Below are positions 51,448 through 60,061 of a stretch of 64,000 nt of DNA, one piece after another. Position 1 is the first letter of the stretch, and each line of letters begins with the position of its first letter. Made by a program: the position numbers and the translations under genes. The DNA comes from Streptomyces sp. NRRL F-6676 (lineage in GTDB: Bacteria; Actinomycetota; Actinomycetes; Streptomycetales; Streptomycetaceae), in contig NZ_JOHS01000001.1 of NCBI RefSeq assembly GCF_000725625.1, positions 124,001-188,000 on the forward strand, in the 5' to 3' direction. Below the pieces are notes generated by a model. The model was not told the DNA's origin, did no database searches, and saw only the letters and a list, made by a program, of their open reading frames with translations.

Positions 51448-51481
51448 CCTGCGGCCCGCGTCGGACGACGCGGGCCGCAGG
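51448..51481 (-). terminator. Terminator of the pyruvate dehydrogenase gene
   Basis: CCTGCGGCCCGCGTCG and its exact complement are separated by two bases, giving a 15-16 bp stem 20 bases after the stop at 51501. Confidence 0.88.
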
Positions 51482-51500
51482 GGGCTCCTCATTCGGCGGT

Positions 51501-54188
51501 TCAGCGGTCGAGGCCGTACCGCGCGCGGGCCCGCGCGACGGTCTCCGGCGGGACCTGCCCCGCCCGGGCCAGCCGGTCCAGTGCGGTCGCCACGATCGAC
51601 TCGGCGTCCACCCGGAAGTAGCGGCGCACGTCCTCACGGGTGTCGGACAGCCCGAAACCGTCGGTGCCCAGGGAGTAGTAGTCCTGCTCGACCCACTGGC
51701 TGATCTGGTCGGGCACCTGCCGCATCCAGTCGCTGACGGCCAGCACCGGCCCCGGCGCCCCGGACAGGGCCCGAGTGACGAAGGGGGTGCGTTCCTCGCC
51801 CCGCGTCCGGGCGTCGTCGGCACGCATCGCGTCCCGGCGCAGCTCCGTCCAGGACGTCACCGACCACACGTCGGCGTGCACGCCCCAGTCGGAGGCGAGC
51901 AGTTCCCGCGCGCGCAGGACCCAGTGGATCGCCGTACCGGAGGCGAGCAACTGGAGCCGGGGCCCGGCCGCGGGCGCCTCGGCGGCCCGGAACCGGTAGA
52001 TGCCCCGCACGATGCCCTCCTCGATGCCGGGAACCGGCGGCATGGCGGGCTGGTGCTTGGGCTCGTTGTACACGGTCAGGTAGTAGAAGACGTCCTCGGG
52101 TCGCTCGCCGTACATGCGGCGCAGACCGTCCCGGACGATGACCGCGATCTCGTAGGCGAACGCCGGGTCGTAGCTGACGGCCGCCGGATTGGTGGCGGCG
52201 AGCAGGTGCGAGTGGCCGTCCCCGTGCTGCAAACCCTCGCCGGTCATCGTCGTCCGTCCGGCGGTGCCGCCGACCACGAAGCCGCGGCCCATCTGGTCGC
52301 CCAGCGCCCAGAACTGGTCGCCGGTCCGCTGAAAACCGAACATGGCGTAGAAGATGTAGAAGGGGATCATGGGTTCGCCGTGCGTGGCGTACGACGTCGC
52401 GGCGGCGGCGAACTCGGCGACGGAACCGGCCTCGGTGATGCCTTCGATGAGCAGCTGCCCGGTCGTGCTCTCCACGTAGTGGAGCAGTTGGTCCGCGTCG
52501 ACCGGGTCGTAGGTCTGGCCCTGCGGCGAGTAGATGCCGGCGGTGGGGAACATCGACTCCATGCCGAAGGTGCGGGCCTCGTCGGGGACGATCGGCACCC
52601 AGCGGGCCCCGCTGCGCGGGTCGCGCATCAGGTCCTTGACCAGCCGGACCAGTGCCATCGTGGTGGCCATCTCCTGATGGCCGGACCCCTTCTCCAGGTC
52701 CTCGAAGGGCTTGGCGGGCGGTTCCGGCAGCGGCTTGGCGACCACCCGACGCACGGGCGCGGGCCCGCCCAGCGCGGCCCGGCGTTCGCGCAGGTACCGC
52801 ACCTCGGGCGAGCCCTCTCCCGGATGCCAGAACGGCACCTGGTCACCGGCGAGCGCGCTGTCGGGGATGGGCAGCTCCAGCAGGTCGCGCATGGCCCGGA
52901 ACTGATTCATCGTGAGCTTCTTTATCTGGTGGTTGGCGTTGCGCGACTCGAACGCCGGGCCCAGCGTGTGGCCCTTCACCGTCTGGGCGAGGACCACCGT
53001 CGGGGCGCCCCGGTGCTCGACGGCGGCCCGGTAGGCGGAGTACACCTTCAACGGCTCATGTCCGCCCCGCGAGTTCTCGAACAACTCGACCACCCGCGCG
53101 TCGCTCAGGGAGGCGGAGAGCGCCGACAGGGCGTCACCCGTGAAGAAGTGCTCGCGTATGTAGGCCGCGTCCCGCGCGGCGAGCGTCTGCATCTGGGCGT
53201 CGGGCACCTCGCCCAGGCGCCGTACCAGGTCGCCGGTGGTGTCTTGCGCCAGCAGTGGGTCCCAGGCCTCGCCCCAGAGCGTCTTGACCACGTTCCAGCC
53301 CGCTCCCCGGAACCGTGCCTCCAACTCCTGCACGATCTTCGAGTTGGACCGTACCGGGCCGTCCAGGCGCTGGAGATTGCAGTTGATGACGAAGGTCAGG
53401 TTGTCCAGGTTCTCGCGGGAGGCCAGGGTCAGGGCGGCCGTCGACTCCGGCTCGTCCATCTCCCCGTCGCCCAGGAACGCCCACACCCGTGAGGCGGAGG
53501 TGTCCTTGATGCCGCGGGCGTGCAGATAGCGGTTGAAGCGGGCCTGGTAGACGGCGCTGAGGGGGCCCAGTCCCATGGAGACCGTCGGGAACTCCCACAG
53601 CCACGGCAGCCGCCGGGGGTGCGGATAGGACGGCAGCCCATGGCCACCGGCCTCCCGACGGAAGGCGTCCAGTCGGCTCTCGCTCAGCCGCCCCTCGAGG
53701 AAGAGGCGGGCGTAGATGCCGGGGGAGGCGTGTCCCTGGACGAAGAGCTGGTCGCCGGAGCCGTCGCCGTCCTTGCCCCGGAAGAAGTGGTGGAAGCCGA
53801 TCTCGTAGAGCCAGGCCGCCGAGGCGTAGGTGGAGATGTGACCGCCCAGCCCGAGGCGCGCGCCGCGGGTGACCATCGCCGCCGCGTTCCACCGGTTGAG
53901 CGCGGTGATCCTGGACTCCATCTCCAGGTCACCGTCGAACTCCGGCTGCGCGGCGGCGGGAACGGTGTTGATGTAGTCCGAGTGCAGCAGCCCCGGCAGG
54001 GACATGCCCGATCTCGCGGCGAACTCGTGCACCCGCCGCAGCAGGTACACCGCCCGCTCCGGCCCCGCGTTGCGCACGACGGCGTCGAGGGAGGCCCGCC
54101 ACTCGGCGGTCTCCTCGCGGTCGCGGTCGGGCAACTGGTCCAGCTCACTGATCACGGAGGGCTCGGTCGGCCGGGAGGGTTCACTCAT
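51501..54188 (-). CDS. aceE: Pyruvate dehydrogenase E1 component, homodimeric type (AceE)
   Basis: The 895-residue protein has the thiamine diphosphate motif GDGEMDEPES...NLTFVINCN near residues 240-275, the N-terminal HISTYASAAWLYEIGFHHFF, and the transketolase-like C-terminal domain with YVESTTGQLLIEGITEAGS and DQFWALGDQMGRGFVVGGTAGRTTM. It decarboxylates pyruvate and passes the acetyl group to an E2 component encoded elsewhere. GAAGG lies before the ATG. The gene lies 118 bases after an NmrA-like gene whose ECF41-type promoter P13 probably drives both. Streptomyces normally has a housekeeping aceE, so this is likely a second, conditionally used copy; I cannot check that here. Confidence 0.92.
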   Translation of the reverse strand: MSEPSRPTEPSVISELDQLPDRDREETAEWRASLDAVVRNAGPERAVYLLRRVHEFAARSGMSLPGLLHSDYINTVPAAAQPEFDGDLEMESRITALNRWNAAAMVTRGARLGLGGHISTYASAAWLYEIGFHHFFRGKDGDGSGDQLFVQGHASPGIYARLFLEGRLSESRLDAFRREAGGHGLPSYPHPRRLPWLWEFPTVSMGLGPLSAVYQARFNRYLHARGIKDTSASRVWAFLGDGEMDEPESTAALTLASRENLDNLTFVINCNLQRLDGPVRSNSKIVQELEARFRGAGWNVVKTLWGEAWDPLLAQDTTGDLVRRLGEVPDAQMQTLAARDAAYIREHFFTGDALSALSASLSDARVVELFENSRGGHEPLKVYSAYRAAVEHRGAPTVVLAQTVKGHTLGPAFESRNANHQIKKLTMNQFRAMRDLLELPIPDSALAGDQVPFWHPGEGSPEVRYLRERRAALGGPAPVRRVVAKPLPEPPAKPFEDLEKGSGHQEMATTMALVRLVKDLMRDPRSGARWVPIVPDEARTFGMESMFPTAGIYSPQGQTYDPVDADQLLHYVESTTGQLLIEGITEAGSVAEFAAAATSYATHGEPMIPFYIFYAMFGFQRTGDQFWALGDQMGRGFVVGGTAGRTTMTGEGLQHGDGHSHLLAATNPAAVSYDPAFAYEIAVIVRDGLRRMYGERPEDVFYYLTVYNEPKHQPAMPPVPGIEEGIVRGIYRFRAAEAPAAGPRLQLLASGTAIHWVLRARELLASDWGVHADVWSVTSWTELRRDAMRADDARTRGEERTPFVTRALSGAPGPVLAVSDWMRQVPDQISQWVEQDYYSLGTDGFGLSDTREDVRRYFRVDAESIVATALDRLARAGQVPPETVARARARYGLDR

Positions 54189-54306
54189 GGCAGCCTTCTT
54201 TTCACGGCGTGGGTGTCGGCGACACCGGCCGCGGACACGGTGGTTGTCGCGGGAACGACAGATCTGACGGGGTGATCCGGGCAGCGAGCATCGCCACCCG
54301 GCGGGG

Positions 54307-55047
54307 TCAGCGGCTCTTGAGCCACTGGGCGAACGTGTGAGGGCCCAGCCGGGCGTCGGGCCCGGGAAGCAGGTCCCGCTCATCGAGCACCGCGCCGAAG
54401 AACGGGGCCCGCGCGTCGGCGATCACCGGGCCGGGCCGGCCCAGGAAACCGAGCACCTCGGCCGTGACGTCCTCCAGCCGGAGCTCCTCGGGCCCGGCTG
54501 TCTCGACCACGCCGAACTGCGGCAACCCCACCGCGACATGGGCGAGGAGCGCGGCGACGTCATCGGCCGAGACGGGCCGCAGCAGCAGCGGCGGCACATG
54601 CACGCCGTCGGGCCGGGCGCCGGCCGCGGCGGCGGCCTCCACGGACTCGTGGAACGGCGTGGCACGCACCACGGAGTACGGCACGGTGGTGTGCCGGACC
54701 AGGTCCTCCTGCACCGCCTTGGCCCGGAAGTAGCCCGACCCGATCCGGTCGGCGCCCACCACCGACAGCGCCACGTAATGCTCGACGTTCGCGGCGGCGG
54801 CCGCCTTGAGGAGGTTGCCCGTCGCGGTGGTGAAGAACGCGGTGCCGGCCTCCTGCCGCCGGGAGGGCGCGTCGGTGACGTCCACGACCACCTCGGCGCC
54901 GCGCAGCGCCCGGTCCAGGCCCAGGCCGGTGCCGACGTCGACTCCTTCCCCGCGCGACACCGGCACGACCTCCACCCCGTGGTCCCGGAGCCGTGCGACG
55001 GTCCGGGAACCGATCAGTCCGGTGGCGCCTGCAACGACGACTCTCAT
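54307..55047 (-). CDS. NmrA-like NAD(P)-binding protein, second copy
   Basis: The 246-residue protein closely resembles the one at 37424: MRVVVAGATGLIGSRTVARLRDHGVEVVPVSRGEG, VVVDVTDAPS, EHYVALSVVGADRIGSGYFRAKAVQEDLV and the shared end GPDARLGPHTFAQWLKSR. The cofactor site GATGLIG is intact. The ATG is at 55047. Such proteins accompany ECF41 sigma factors, but the nearest sigma gene here is 12 kb away, so the pair may have been separated by duplication and rearrangement. It precedes the pyruvate dehydrogenase gene. Confidence 0.9.
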   Translation of the reverse strand: MRVVVAGATGLIGSRTVARLRDHGVEVVPVSRGEGVDVGTGLGLDRALRGAEVVVDVTDAPSRRQEAGTAFFTTATGNLLKAAAAANVEHYVALSVVGADRIGSGYFRAKAVQEDLVRHTTVPYSVVRATPFHESVEAAAAAGARPDGVHVPPLLLRPVSADDVAALLAHVAVGLPQFGVVETAGPEELRLEDVTAEVLGFLGRPGPVIADARAPFFGAVLDERDLLPGPDARLGPHTFAQWLKSR

Positions 55048-55174
55048 CCGCGTCTCCTCCGTCGGGGGCCCGATGACCCCGCTGGGTGTCCTGGGCGTCC
55101 TTGGTGTCCTGGGTGTCGGGTGTCCTGGGCGGACGGTGGCGGATGCCGCAGTGCCACCGTGCCCGTCTCACCTA

Positions 55175-55201
55175 GACAGAACGCGAGTCCTTGGTGTGAC
55201 A
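55175..55201 (-). promoter_or_regulatory. ECF41-type promoter P13 (NmrA-like and pyruvate dehydrogenase genes)
   Basis: Minus-strand TGTCACA, 16 bases, TGTC, 128 bases before the ATG at 55047. Confidence 0.7.
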
Positions 55202-55242
55202 CCGTGCGGCCGACCGACGTCCCCCGACCGGCCGTGGCACGT

Positions 55243-55269
55243 TGTCACAGACCCGCCCGGTGTCCGGTC
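55243..55269 (+). promoter_or_regulatory. ECF41-type promoter P14 (cupin gene)
   Basis: TGTCACA, 16 bases, GGTC on the plus strand, 94 bases before the ATG at 55363. It diverges from P13. Confidence 0.78.
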
Positions 55270-55362
55270 AGGAGGGCGAGCGGTCATCACGACCGGAGAC
55301 GACCCCGTGCCGGCGGACGATGCGCCGTCCGGACACGGCGGAACCACGGAAGGTGCGACTCG

Positions 55363-55821
55363 ATGTCGGAGAATGCACAGCACGCCCACCACGGACACGG
55401 TCACGGAACCGGCGACGCGGACGGCCCCAGCTGGACCCGCGCGGCGAAGATGATCCAGGACGCCTCGCCGATCGTCGTCCCCGAGGGCGCCTCGGCGATG
55501 ACCATCCACGTCGAGTGGGAGCCCGGCGACCCCGGCACCCCGCCGCACCGCCACTCCGGCCCGGCGTTCGGCTATGTCATCAAGGGTGCCGTCCGCTTCG
55601 AACTGGAGGGTGAGCCCGAGCGCGTGGTCGAGGCCGGCGGCACGTTCTGGGAGCCGGGCGGCGACGCCATCCACTACCAGGACGGCAACGCGCTCAGCGA
55701 CGAGAAGACGGAGTTCGTCGTCACGATGATGTGCGCGCCCGGCAAGCCCATGCTCGAACTGGTCGACGAGGCGGAGCTGAAGGAGCGCGCCCACCTGCGC
55801 GCACCCCGGCCCACCGCCTGA
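55363..55821 (+). CDS. Cupin-domain protein
   Basis: The 152-residue protein begins with a His/Gly-rich stretch (HAHHGHGHGTGDADG) and has a single cupin barrel: motif 1 PGTPPHRHSGPAFGYVIKGAVRFELEGE and motif 2 GGTFWEPGGDAIHYQDGN, with His ligands present. The His-rich N-terminus may bind metal. GGAAGG precedes the ATG by nine bases. Its role is unknown; small cupins can be oxygenases, isomerases or sensors. It converges on another cupin gene at 55940. Confidence 0.87.
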   Translation: MSENAQHAHHGHGHGTGDADGPSWTRAAKMIQDASPIVVPEGASAMTIHVEWEPGDPGTPPHRHSGPAFGYVIKGAVRFELEGEPERVVEAGGTFWEPGGDAIHYQDGNALSDEKTEFVVTMMCAPGKPMLELVDEAELKERAHLRAPRPTA

Positions 55822-55838
55822 CCCCCGGACGGGCACTC

Positions 55839-55903
55839 ACGACGGGGCCCCGCACCCGTGACACCGGCCAGGCCGGGAGGTCACGGATGCGGGGCCCCGT
55901 CGT
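55839..55903. terminator. Long bidirectional terminator between the two cupin genes
   Basis: A 16-bp perfect outer stem (ACGACGGGGCCCCGCA and complement) continues inward with CCGTGAC/GTCACGG. It lies between convergent genes. Confidence 0.9.
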
Positions 55904-55939
55904 CGTGCGGTGACGATGGCCCCGCTCCTGCCCCTGCTC

Positions 55940-56434
55940 CTACTCCACGAAGTACGAGTCGTGCCGGTCGAAGAACGCGGCACGCTCCTCCTCGGAAGCG
56001 TGCCCCAGCCGGGAGACCTGCTCGAAGTACTCCTCGCGCGGGGCGCCCGGGGTGAACAGCAGCAGCATGTCGGCCGGTGCGTCGGAGTCGTTGCGGAAGG
56101 CGTGCAGCCCGCCCTGGGGGACGTGCAGGAAGTCACCCTTGCGGGCGTCGACCCACCGCACACCGTCGAAGACGCGCACGGTGCCGTCCAGGATGAAGAA
56201 GGACTCCGAGATCCGCTTGTGGAAATGGGTCTTCGGGCCGCCCGCCCGGGGCCGCATCTCCACCCGGTACAGCCCGAACTCGCCCCGTGTGGTGGCGGTG
56301 GTGGCCAGATAGTGGGTGGCATCCTTTCCGGTGCCGCTCTCACCCAGGTTCGGCGGTGTGGTGGCCGGCCGGAAGACGGCGCTGACCTCACCGTCCTCAC
56401 CCCAGTACTTCTGCTCCGGGTACGGGTACGACAT
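55940..56434 (-). CDS. Cupin-domain protein
   Basis: The 164-residue protein has cupin motif 1 GPKTHFHKRISESFFILDGTVRVFDG with HxH...E metal ligands and motif 2 KGDFLHVPQGGLHAFRND with the last histidine. The complete ligand set suggests a metal-dependent enzyme. AAGGAA lies before the ATG at 56434. The decayed AhpD-like gene lies directly upstream in the same direction; promoter P15 would transcribe both. The substrate is unknown. Confidence 0.88.
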   Translation of the reverse strand: MSYPYPEQKYWGEDGEVSAVFRPATTPPNLGESGTGKDATHYLATTATTRGEFGLYRVEMRPRAGGPKTHFHKRISESFFILDGTVRVFDGVRWVDARKGDFLHVPQGGLHAFRNDSDAPADMLLLFTPGAPREEYFEQVSRLGHASEEERAAFFDRHDSYFVE

Positions 56435-56458
56435 ATCTGGTTCCTTTCGTACGCTGCG

Positions 56459-56700
56459 TCAGCCGAACATGCCGGGCTCGTAACCGCCCGCGGGCTGCTG
56501 GTTGATGACGTTGACGCGGTCGCAGGCGTTGATGACGGCGATCAGCGAGATCAACGCGAGGGAGCTGGTCCTCGTCGTAGTGCTTCGCGGCCTCGGCCCA
56601 CACTTCGTCCCGAGACACCGCCGGAGGCGTCCGCGAGGTGCCTTCCCTCCTCGGTCACCGCCAGGGCCGCGCGAATCTCCTCAAGGGGGAACGCCTACGG
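56459..56700 (-). pseudogene. Remnant of an AhpD/carboxymuconolactone decarboxylase family gene
   Basis: Reading the minus strand in three frames gives PLEEIRAALAVTEEGRHLADASGG, then VSRDEVWAEAAKHYDEDQL, then LISLIAVINACDRVNVINQ and QPAGGYEPGMFG with a stop. Together these are the C-terminal half of a carboxymuconolactone-decarboxylase-like protein. Two frame breaks (near 56610 and 56560) separate the pieces, and the N-terminal half with the CxxC centre is absent. Promoter P15 lies directly upstream. The family is the commonest partner of ECF41 sigma factors, so this looks like a lost partner gene. Confidence 0.8.
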
Positions 56701-56706
56701 ACCATT

Positions 56707-56733
56707 GACCGGGTGCCCGCGCGTTCTGTGACA
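56707..56733 (-). promoter_or_regulatory. ECF41-type promoter P15 (AhpD-like remnant and cupin gene)
   Basis: Minus-strand TGTCACA, 16 bases, GGTC, immediately before the remnant and 273 bases before the cupin ATG at 56434. Confidence 0.73.
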
Positions 56734-56973
56734 ACCGAATCCGCCCGCACGCACGGCATCTCCCGTTCCGTCGGCCTCGGAATCCGCAGGCATGACAACA
56801 TCCCTGGCACACCGTGTGAAGAAAGACGCACCACGGCCCGCATTCGGTGTGGTCGCCGGGTGCGGGCGATAGCATCGAACGAGTGGACCGGGCCGTCGGC
56901 CCGAGTCGCGCCGCCCTCCCGGGCCCCGGCCACGGCGAGCGCACCGTCCCTCAGCGAACCCAAGGTGATCACC

Positions 56974-57762
56974 ATGGCTACCGAGAGCGTCCTGCACCCG
57001 AGTCTCATCGTCCCGATCGGACACGTCGAGCCCGTTCCCCGCCGCATCCGGGGCATGGTCGGGGGCCGTGTCGCCTTCGACACCCGCCGCGCGCTGTACG
57101 TGTGGGAGTGGCAGGCGTACCCGCAGTTCAGCATCCCGATCGAGGACTTGGCGGAGGGTGTGCTCGACGACGACAGGCATACCGAGCAGCTCGGTGCCGG
57201 GCCCGCGCACCGCCACACCCTGCGGGTCGGCCCGGAGGTCCGTCCGGGGGCGGCGTGGGTCTGGGGGGAGGGATCCCCCGAAGCCCTGCGCGACACGGTG
57301 CGTTTCGAATGGGAGGCGCTGGACGCCTGGTTCGAGGAGGACGAGCCGGTCTTCGTCCATCCGCGGAGCCCGTACTCGCGCGTGGACGCGCTGCGTTCGC
57401 GCAGCACCGTCCGGGTCGAGGTGGACGGCGTCGTACTGGCGGAGGCATCCGGCTGCGTGAAGCTGTTCGAGACCGGTCTGCCGACCCGCTACTACCTCGA
57501 CCCCATGAACATCGACTGGACCCGGCTGCGGCACTCCGACACGGTGACCCGTTGCCCCTACAAGGGGACAACGAGCGACTACTGGTCGTTCGACGGCGAC
57601 ACCGGCGCCCACGAGGACATCGCCTGGACGTACGACTTCCCGACCATCCACGCCAACCGCATCGCCGGACTGACCGCGTTCTACAACGAGCACGTCGATC
57701 TGTACGTCGACGGCTTCCCGCTGCCGAAGCAGGTGGACACCACCCGGGTGGCCGCCGACTAG
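56974..57762 (+). CDS. DUF427 domain protein (two repeats)
   Basis: The 262-residue protein contains two DUF427 modules. The first is around residues 20-75 (RRIRGMVGGRVAFDTRRALYVWEW), the second around 140-235 (TVRVEVDGVVLAEASGCVKLFETGLPTRYYLDPMNIDW and YDFPTIHANRIAGLTAFYNEHVDLYVDG). The conserved Tyr, Asp and Cys (TRCPYKGTTSDYWSF) of the family are present. The function of DUF427 is not established. AGGTGAT lies before the ATG at 56974. No 16-spaced ECF41 promoter is upstream. Confidence 0.88.
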   Translation: MATESVLHPSLIVPIGHVEPVPRRIRGMVGGRVAFDTRRALYVWEWQAYPQFSIPIEDLAEGVLDDDRHTEQLGAGPAHRHTLRVGPEVRPGAAWVWGEGSPEALRDTVRFEWEALDAWFEEDEPVFVHPRSPYSRVDALRSRSTVRVEVDGVVLAEASGCVKLFETGLPTRYYLDPMNIDWTRLRHSDTVTRCPYKGTTSDYWSFDGDTGAHEDIAWTYDFPTIHANRIAGLTAFYNEHVDLYVDGFPLPKQVDTTRVAAD

Positions 57763-57787
57763 CTGAACCGTTCGCGCGGGCCGGTAA

Positions 57788-57814
57788 CGTCACACATCGA
57801 CTCCTCATACGGTC
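57788..57814 (+). promoter_or_regulatory. ECF41-type promoter P16 (esterase-like gene)
   Basis: CGTCACA (one change), 16 bases, GGTC on the plus strand, 49 bases before the ATG at 57863. Confidence 0.7.
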
Positions 57815-57862
57815 TCATGAGGTGGAAAGCCATCCAAAAGCCTCAGCTCCCAAGGAGCGACC

Positions 57863-58813
57863 ATGAGTGACCTCGTTCTCGAGCCCGCCGCGCAGGAATT
57901 CGCCGACGCCACCGCCAAACCGCCGCTGCTGTACGAACTCGGTGTCGAGGGAGCCCGCAAGCTGCTCGACGACGTCCAGTCCGGGCCGGTGGAGAAGCCG
58001 GACGTGGACGAGAAGTGGATCACCGTGCCGGCCGAGGTCGGTGACGTGCGGGTGCGCATCGTCAAGCCCGCCGGCACCACCGGCGTGCTGCCCGTCGTCC
58101 TCTACGTCCACGGCGGCGGCTGGATCCTCGGGAACGCCGGCACCCACGACCGTCTGGTGCGCGAACTGGCCGTGGGCGCAAAGGCGGCCGTGGTCTTCGT
58201 CGAGTACGACCGCTCCCCGGAGGCGAAGTACCCCGTCGCCATCGAGCAGGCCTACGCCACCGCCCAGTGGGTCACCACCAAGGGCGCCGAGGAAGACCTG
58301 GACGGTTCCCGCATGGTCGTCGCCGGTGACTCGGTCGGCGGCAACATGAGCGCCGCCCTCACCCACATGGCCAAGCGGCGCGGTGACGTGACCTTCCTGC
58401 ACCAGTCCCTCTACTACCCCGTCACCGACGCCGGGCAGGACACGGAGAGCTACCGCGTCTTCGCGCACGGACCGCACCTGACCGCGAAGGCCATGGAGTG
58501 GTTCTGGAACGCCTACACCACGGATCCGGCGGAGCGGGACCAGATCACGGCCTCGCCGCTGCGTGCCACCCCGGAGGACCTCCGGGGACTGCCGCCGGCG
58601 TTCGTCGCGGTCGACGAGAACGACGTGCTGCGCGACGAGGGCGAGGCCTACGCCCGCAAGCTGATCCAGGCCGGGGTGCCGACCACGAGCGTCCGCTACA
58701 ACGCCAGTCTGCACGACTTCATGATGCTGAACCCCGTCCGCGGAACGCAGGCATCCACCGCGGCGATCGAGCAGGCGATCCACGTTCTGCGCAAGGCCCT
58801 CGGCACCGACTGA
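57863..58813 (+). CDS. Alpha/beta hydrolase, hormone-sensitive-lipase type
   Basis: The 316-residue protein has the oxyanion motif VHGGGWILG near residue 86, the nucleophile elbow GDSVGGNMS near residue 157, and late acid and base regions (VDENDVLRDEG and SLHDFMMLN). This is the family IV (HSL) esterase pattern. It probably hydrolyses short-chain esters or lactones in the cytoplasm. AAGGAG lies before the ATG. A second hydrolase gene follows 80 bases later and may be cotranscribed. Confidence 0.92.
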   Translation: MSDLVLEPAAQEFADATAKPPLLYELGVEGARKLLDDVQSGPVEKPDVDEKWITVPAEVGDVRVRIVKPAGTTGVLPVVLYVHGGGWILGNAGTHDRLVRELAVGAKAAVVFVEYDRSPEAKYPVAIEQAYATAQWVTTKGAEEDLDGSRMVVAGDSVGGNMSAALTHMAKRRGDVTFLHQSLYYPVTDAGQDTESYRVFAHGPHLTAKAMEWFWNAYTTDPAERDQITASPLRATPEDLRGLPPAFVAVDENDVLRDEGEAYARKLIQAGVPTTSVRYNASLHDFMMLNPVRGTQASTAAIEQAIHVLRKALGTD

Positions 58814-58893
58814 TCCACTTCGCACGGCACTTCCGGCACCCGGGTGCGCCCGATGACGCGCGTGGTGAGCCGGCTCAACGAAAGGCCACTCTC

Positions 58894-59613
58894 ATGAGTG
58901 CACAGAAACCGACCGTCGTCCTCGTGCACGGCGCGTTCGCGGACTCGTCCAGCTGGAACGGCGTCGTCCGGGAACTCCGGTCGCACGACTACCCGGTGGT
59001 GGCCGCGAGCAATCCGCTGCGCGGACTGACCGAGGACAGCGCGTACGTCAGACAGCTCCTGGAGTCCATCGACGGGCCCGTGGTCCTCGCCGGGCACTCC
59101 TACGGCGGCTCGGTCATCAGCAACGCCGCGACGGGACTCGACCACGTCAAGGCCCTCGTGTTCGTCGCGGCGTTCCTGCCGGACGAAGGCGAGAGCGCTG
59201 TCGAACTGTCCGGCAGGTTCCCGGGCAGCACCCTCGGGGAGACGCTCCGCCCGGTGCCGGTCACGCTCCCCGGCGGCGGCCGGGCCGCGGACCTCTACAT
59301 CGAGCAGAGCAGCTTCCACCAGCAGTTCGCCGCCGACGTCCCGGAGGAGACCGCGGCGGTCATGGCGGCCACCCAGCGGCCCGTGGCCGACGCCGCGCTG
59401 GCGGAGGGCGCCTCGGCGCCGGCGTGGAAGGACATCCCGTCCTGGGTCCTCGTGGCCGCCGACGACCGCAACATCCCGGCCCAGGCACAGACGTACATGG
59501 CCGAGCGCGCGAAGGCCACGGTGGTGCACGTCACCGCTTCCCACGCGGTCGGCGTGTCCCGTCCGGGCGAGGTCGCCCGGCTGATCAACGAGGCGGCGCA
59601 GGCGACCGGCTGA
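58894..59613 (+). CDS. Alpha/beta hydrolase
   Basis: The 239-residue protein has VVLVHGAFADSSSWNGVV near the N-terminus, the nucleophile elbow LAGHSYGGSVIS near residue 66, an aspartate near ADDRNIP, and the catalytic histidine in TASHAVGVSRP. It is close to the salicylate-esterase/haloperoxidase-like hydrolases common in Streptomyces. AAGG precedes the ATG at 58894. The core-deleted pseudogene at 50826 is a relative with a signal peptide. Confidence 0.92.
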   Translation: MSAQKPTVVLVHGAFADSSSWNGVVRELRSHDYPVVAASNPLRGLTEDSAYVRQLLESIDGPVVLAGHSYGGSVISNAATGLDHVKALVFVAAFLPDEGESAVELSGRFPGSTLGETLRPVPVTLPGGGRAADLYIEQSSFHQQFAADVPEETAAVMAATQRPVADAALAEGASAPAWKDIPSWVLVAADDRNIPAQAQTYMAERAKATVVHVTASHAVGVSRPGEVARLINEAAQATG

Positions 59614-59619
59614 GCGGAG

Positions 59620-59659
59620 GGTGGGCCGCCGCCCCCGGGAGGCCCGGCGGCGGCCCACC
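59620..59659 (+). terminator. Terminator after the hydrolase pair
   Basis: A perfect 14-bp stem (GGTGGGCCGCCGCC and complement) with a 12-base loop starts seven bases after the stop. Confidence 0.87.
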
Positions 59660-59719
59660 GGCACCGCGCCCGCCGCGGCGCCGCGTCACATCCCCACCGG
59701 AGTGACACGGGAGTACCTC

Positions 59720-60061
59720 ATGAACACGAGCAAACAGGCCGCTCGCGGGCTGGCCGACATACAGGCGTTTCTGTACCGCGAGGCGCACCTCAGCGCCGCT
59801 CGTCGAAGGGTGTCCGCCTTCACGGCGAGGGCCGACGGGCTGACCCACGGGCAGAGGAGGGAACTGGAGCGGTGGTACCTGGAGGAACAGAAGTACGTCG
59901 CCCGCATGGTGACCGAGCACATCGCGGAGCGCATCGGCGCGGCCGAGGCGGCGCACCGCCTCCGGTTCGGCCGCCGGCTGCGAGTCACGCTGATCGCCAT
60001 GACCGCGATCGGCCTGACGATCTGCGTGTGCACGGCGGTCCTCGTGGGATCGATGACCTGA
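59720..60061 (+). CDS. Small helical protein with C-terminal membrane anchor
   Basis: The 113-residue protein has a charged helical N-terminal domain (GLADIQAFLYREAHLSAARRR...LTHGQRRELERWYLEEQKYVARMVTEHIAERI) and a single C-terminal membrane helix (LIAMTAIGLTICVCTAVLVGSM). GGGAG lies seven bases before the ATG at 59720. A GTCACA sequence upstream lacks the matching -10 element, so I do not count it in the regulon. I do not recognise the family. Confidence 0.78.
   Translation: MNTSKQAARGLADIQAFLYREAHLSAARRRVSAFTARADGLTHGQRRELERWYLEEQKYVARMVTEHIAERIGAAEAAHRLRFGRRLRVTLIAMTAIGLTICVCTAVLVGSMT

Noticed and set aside
51159..53492. 777-codon plus-strand open frame opposite the pyruvate dehydrogenase gene
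   Set aside because: It is a shadow of the GC-biased aceE gene; it has no ribosome site and no recognisable domain.
59684..59710. CGTCACA before the small membrane protein gene at 59720 as a further ECF41 promoter
   Set aside because: No [GCT]GTC follows at 16 bases.
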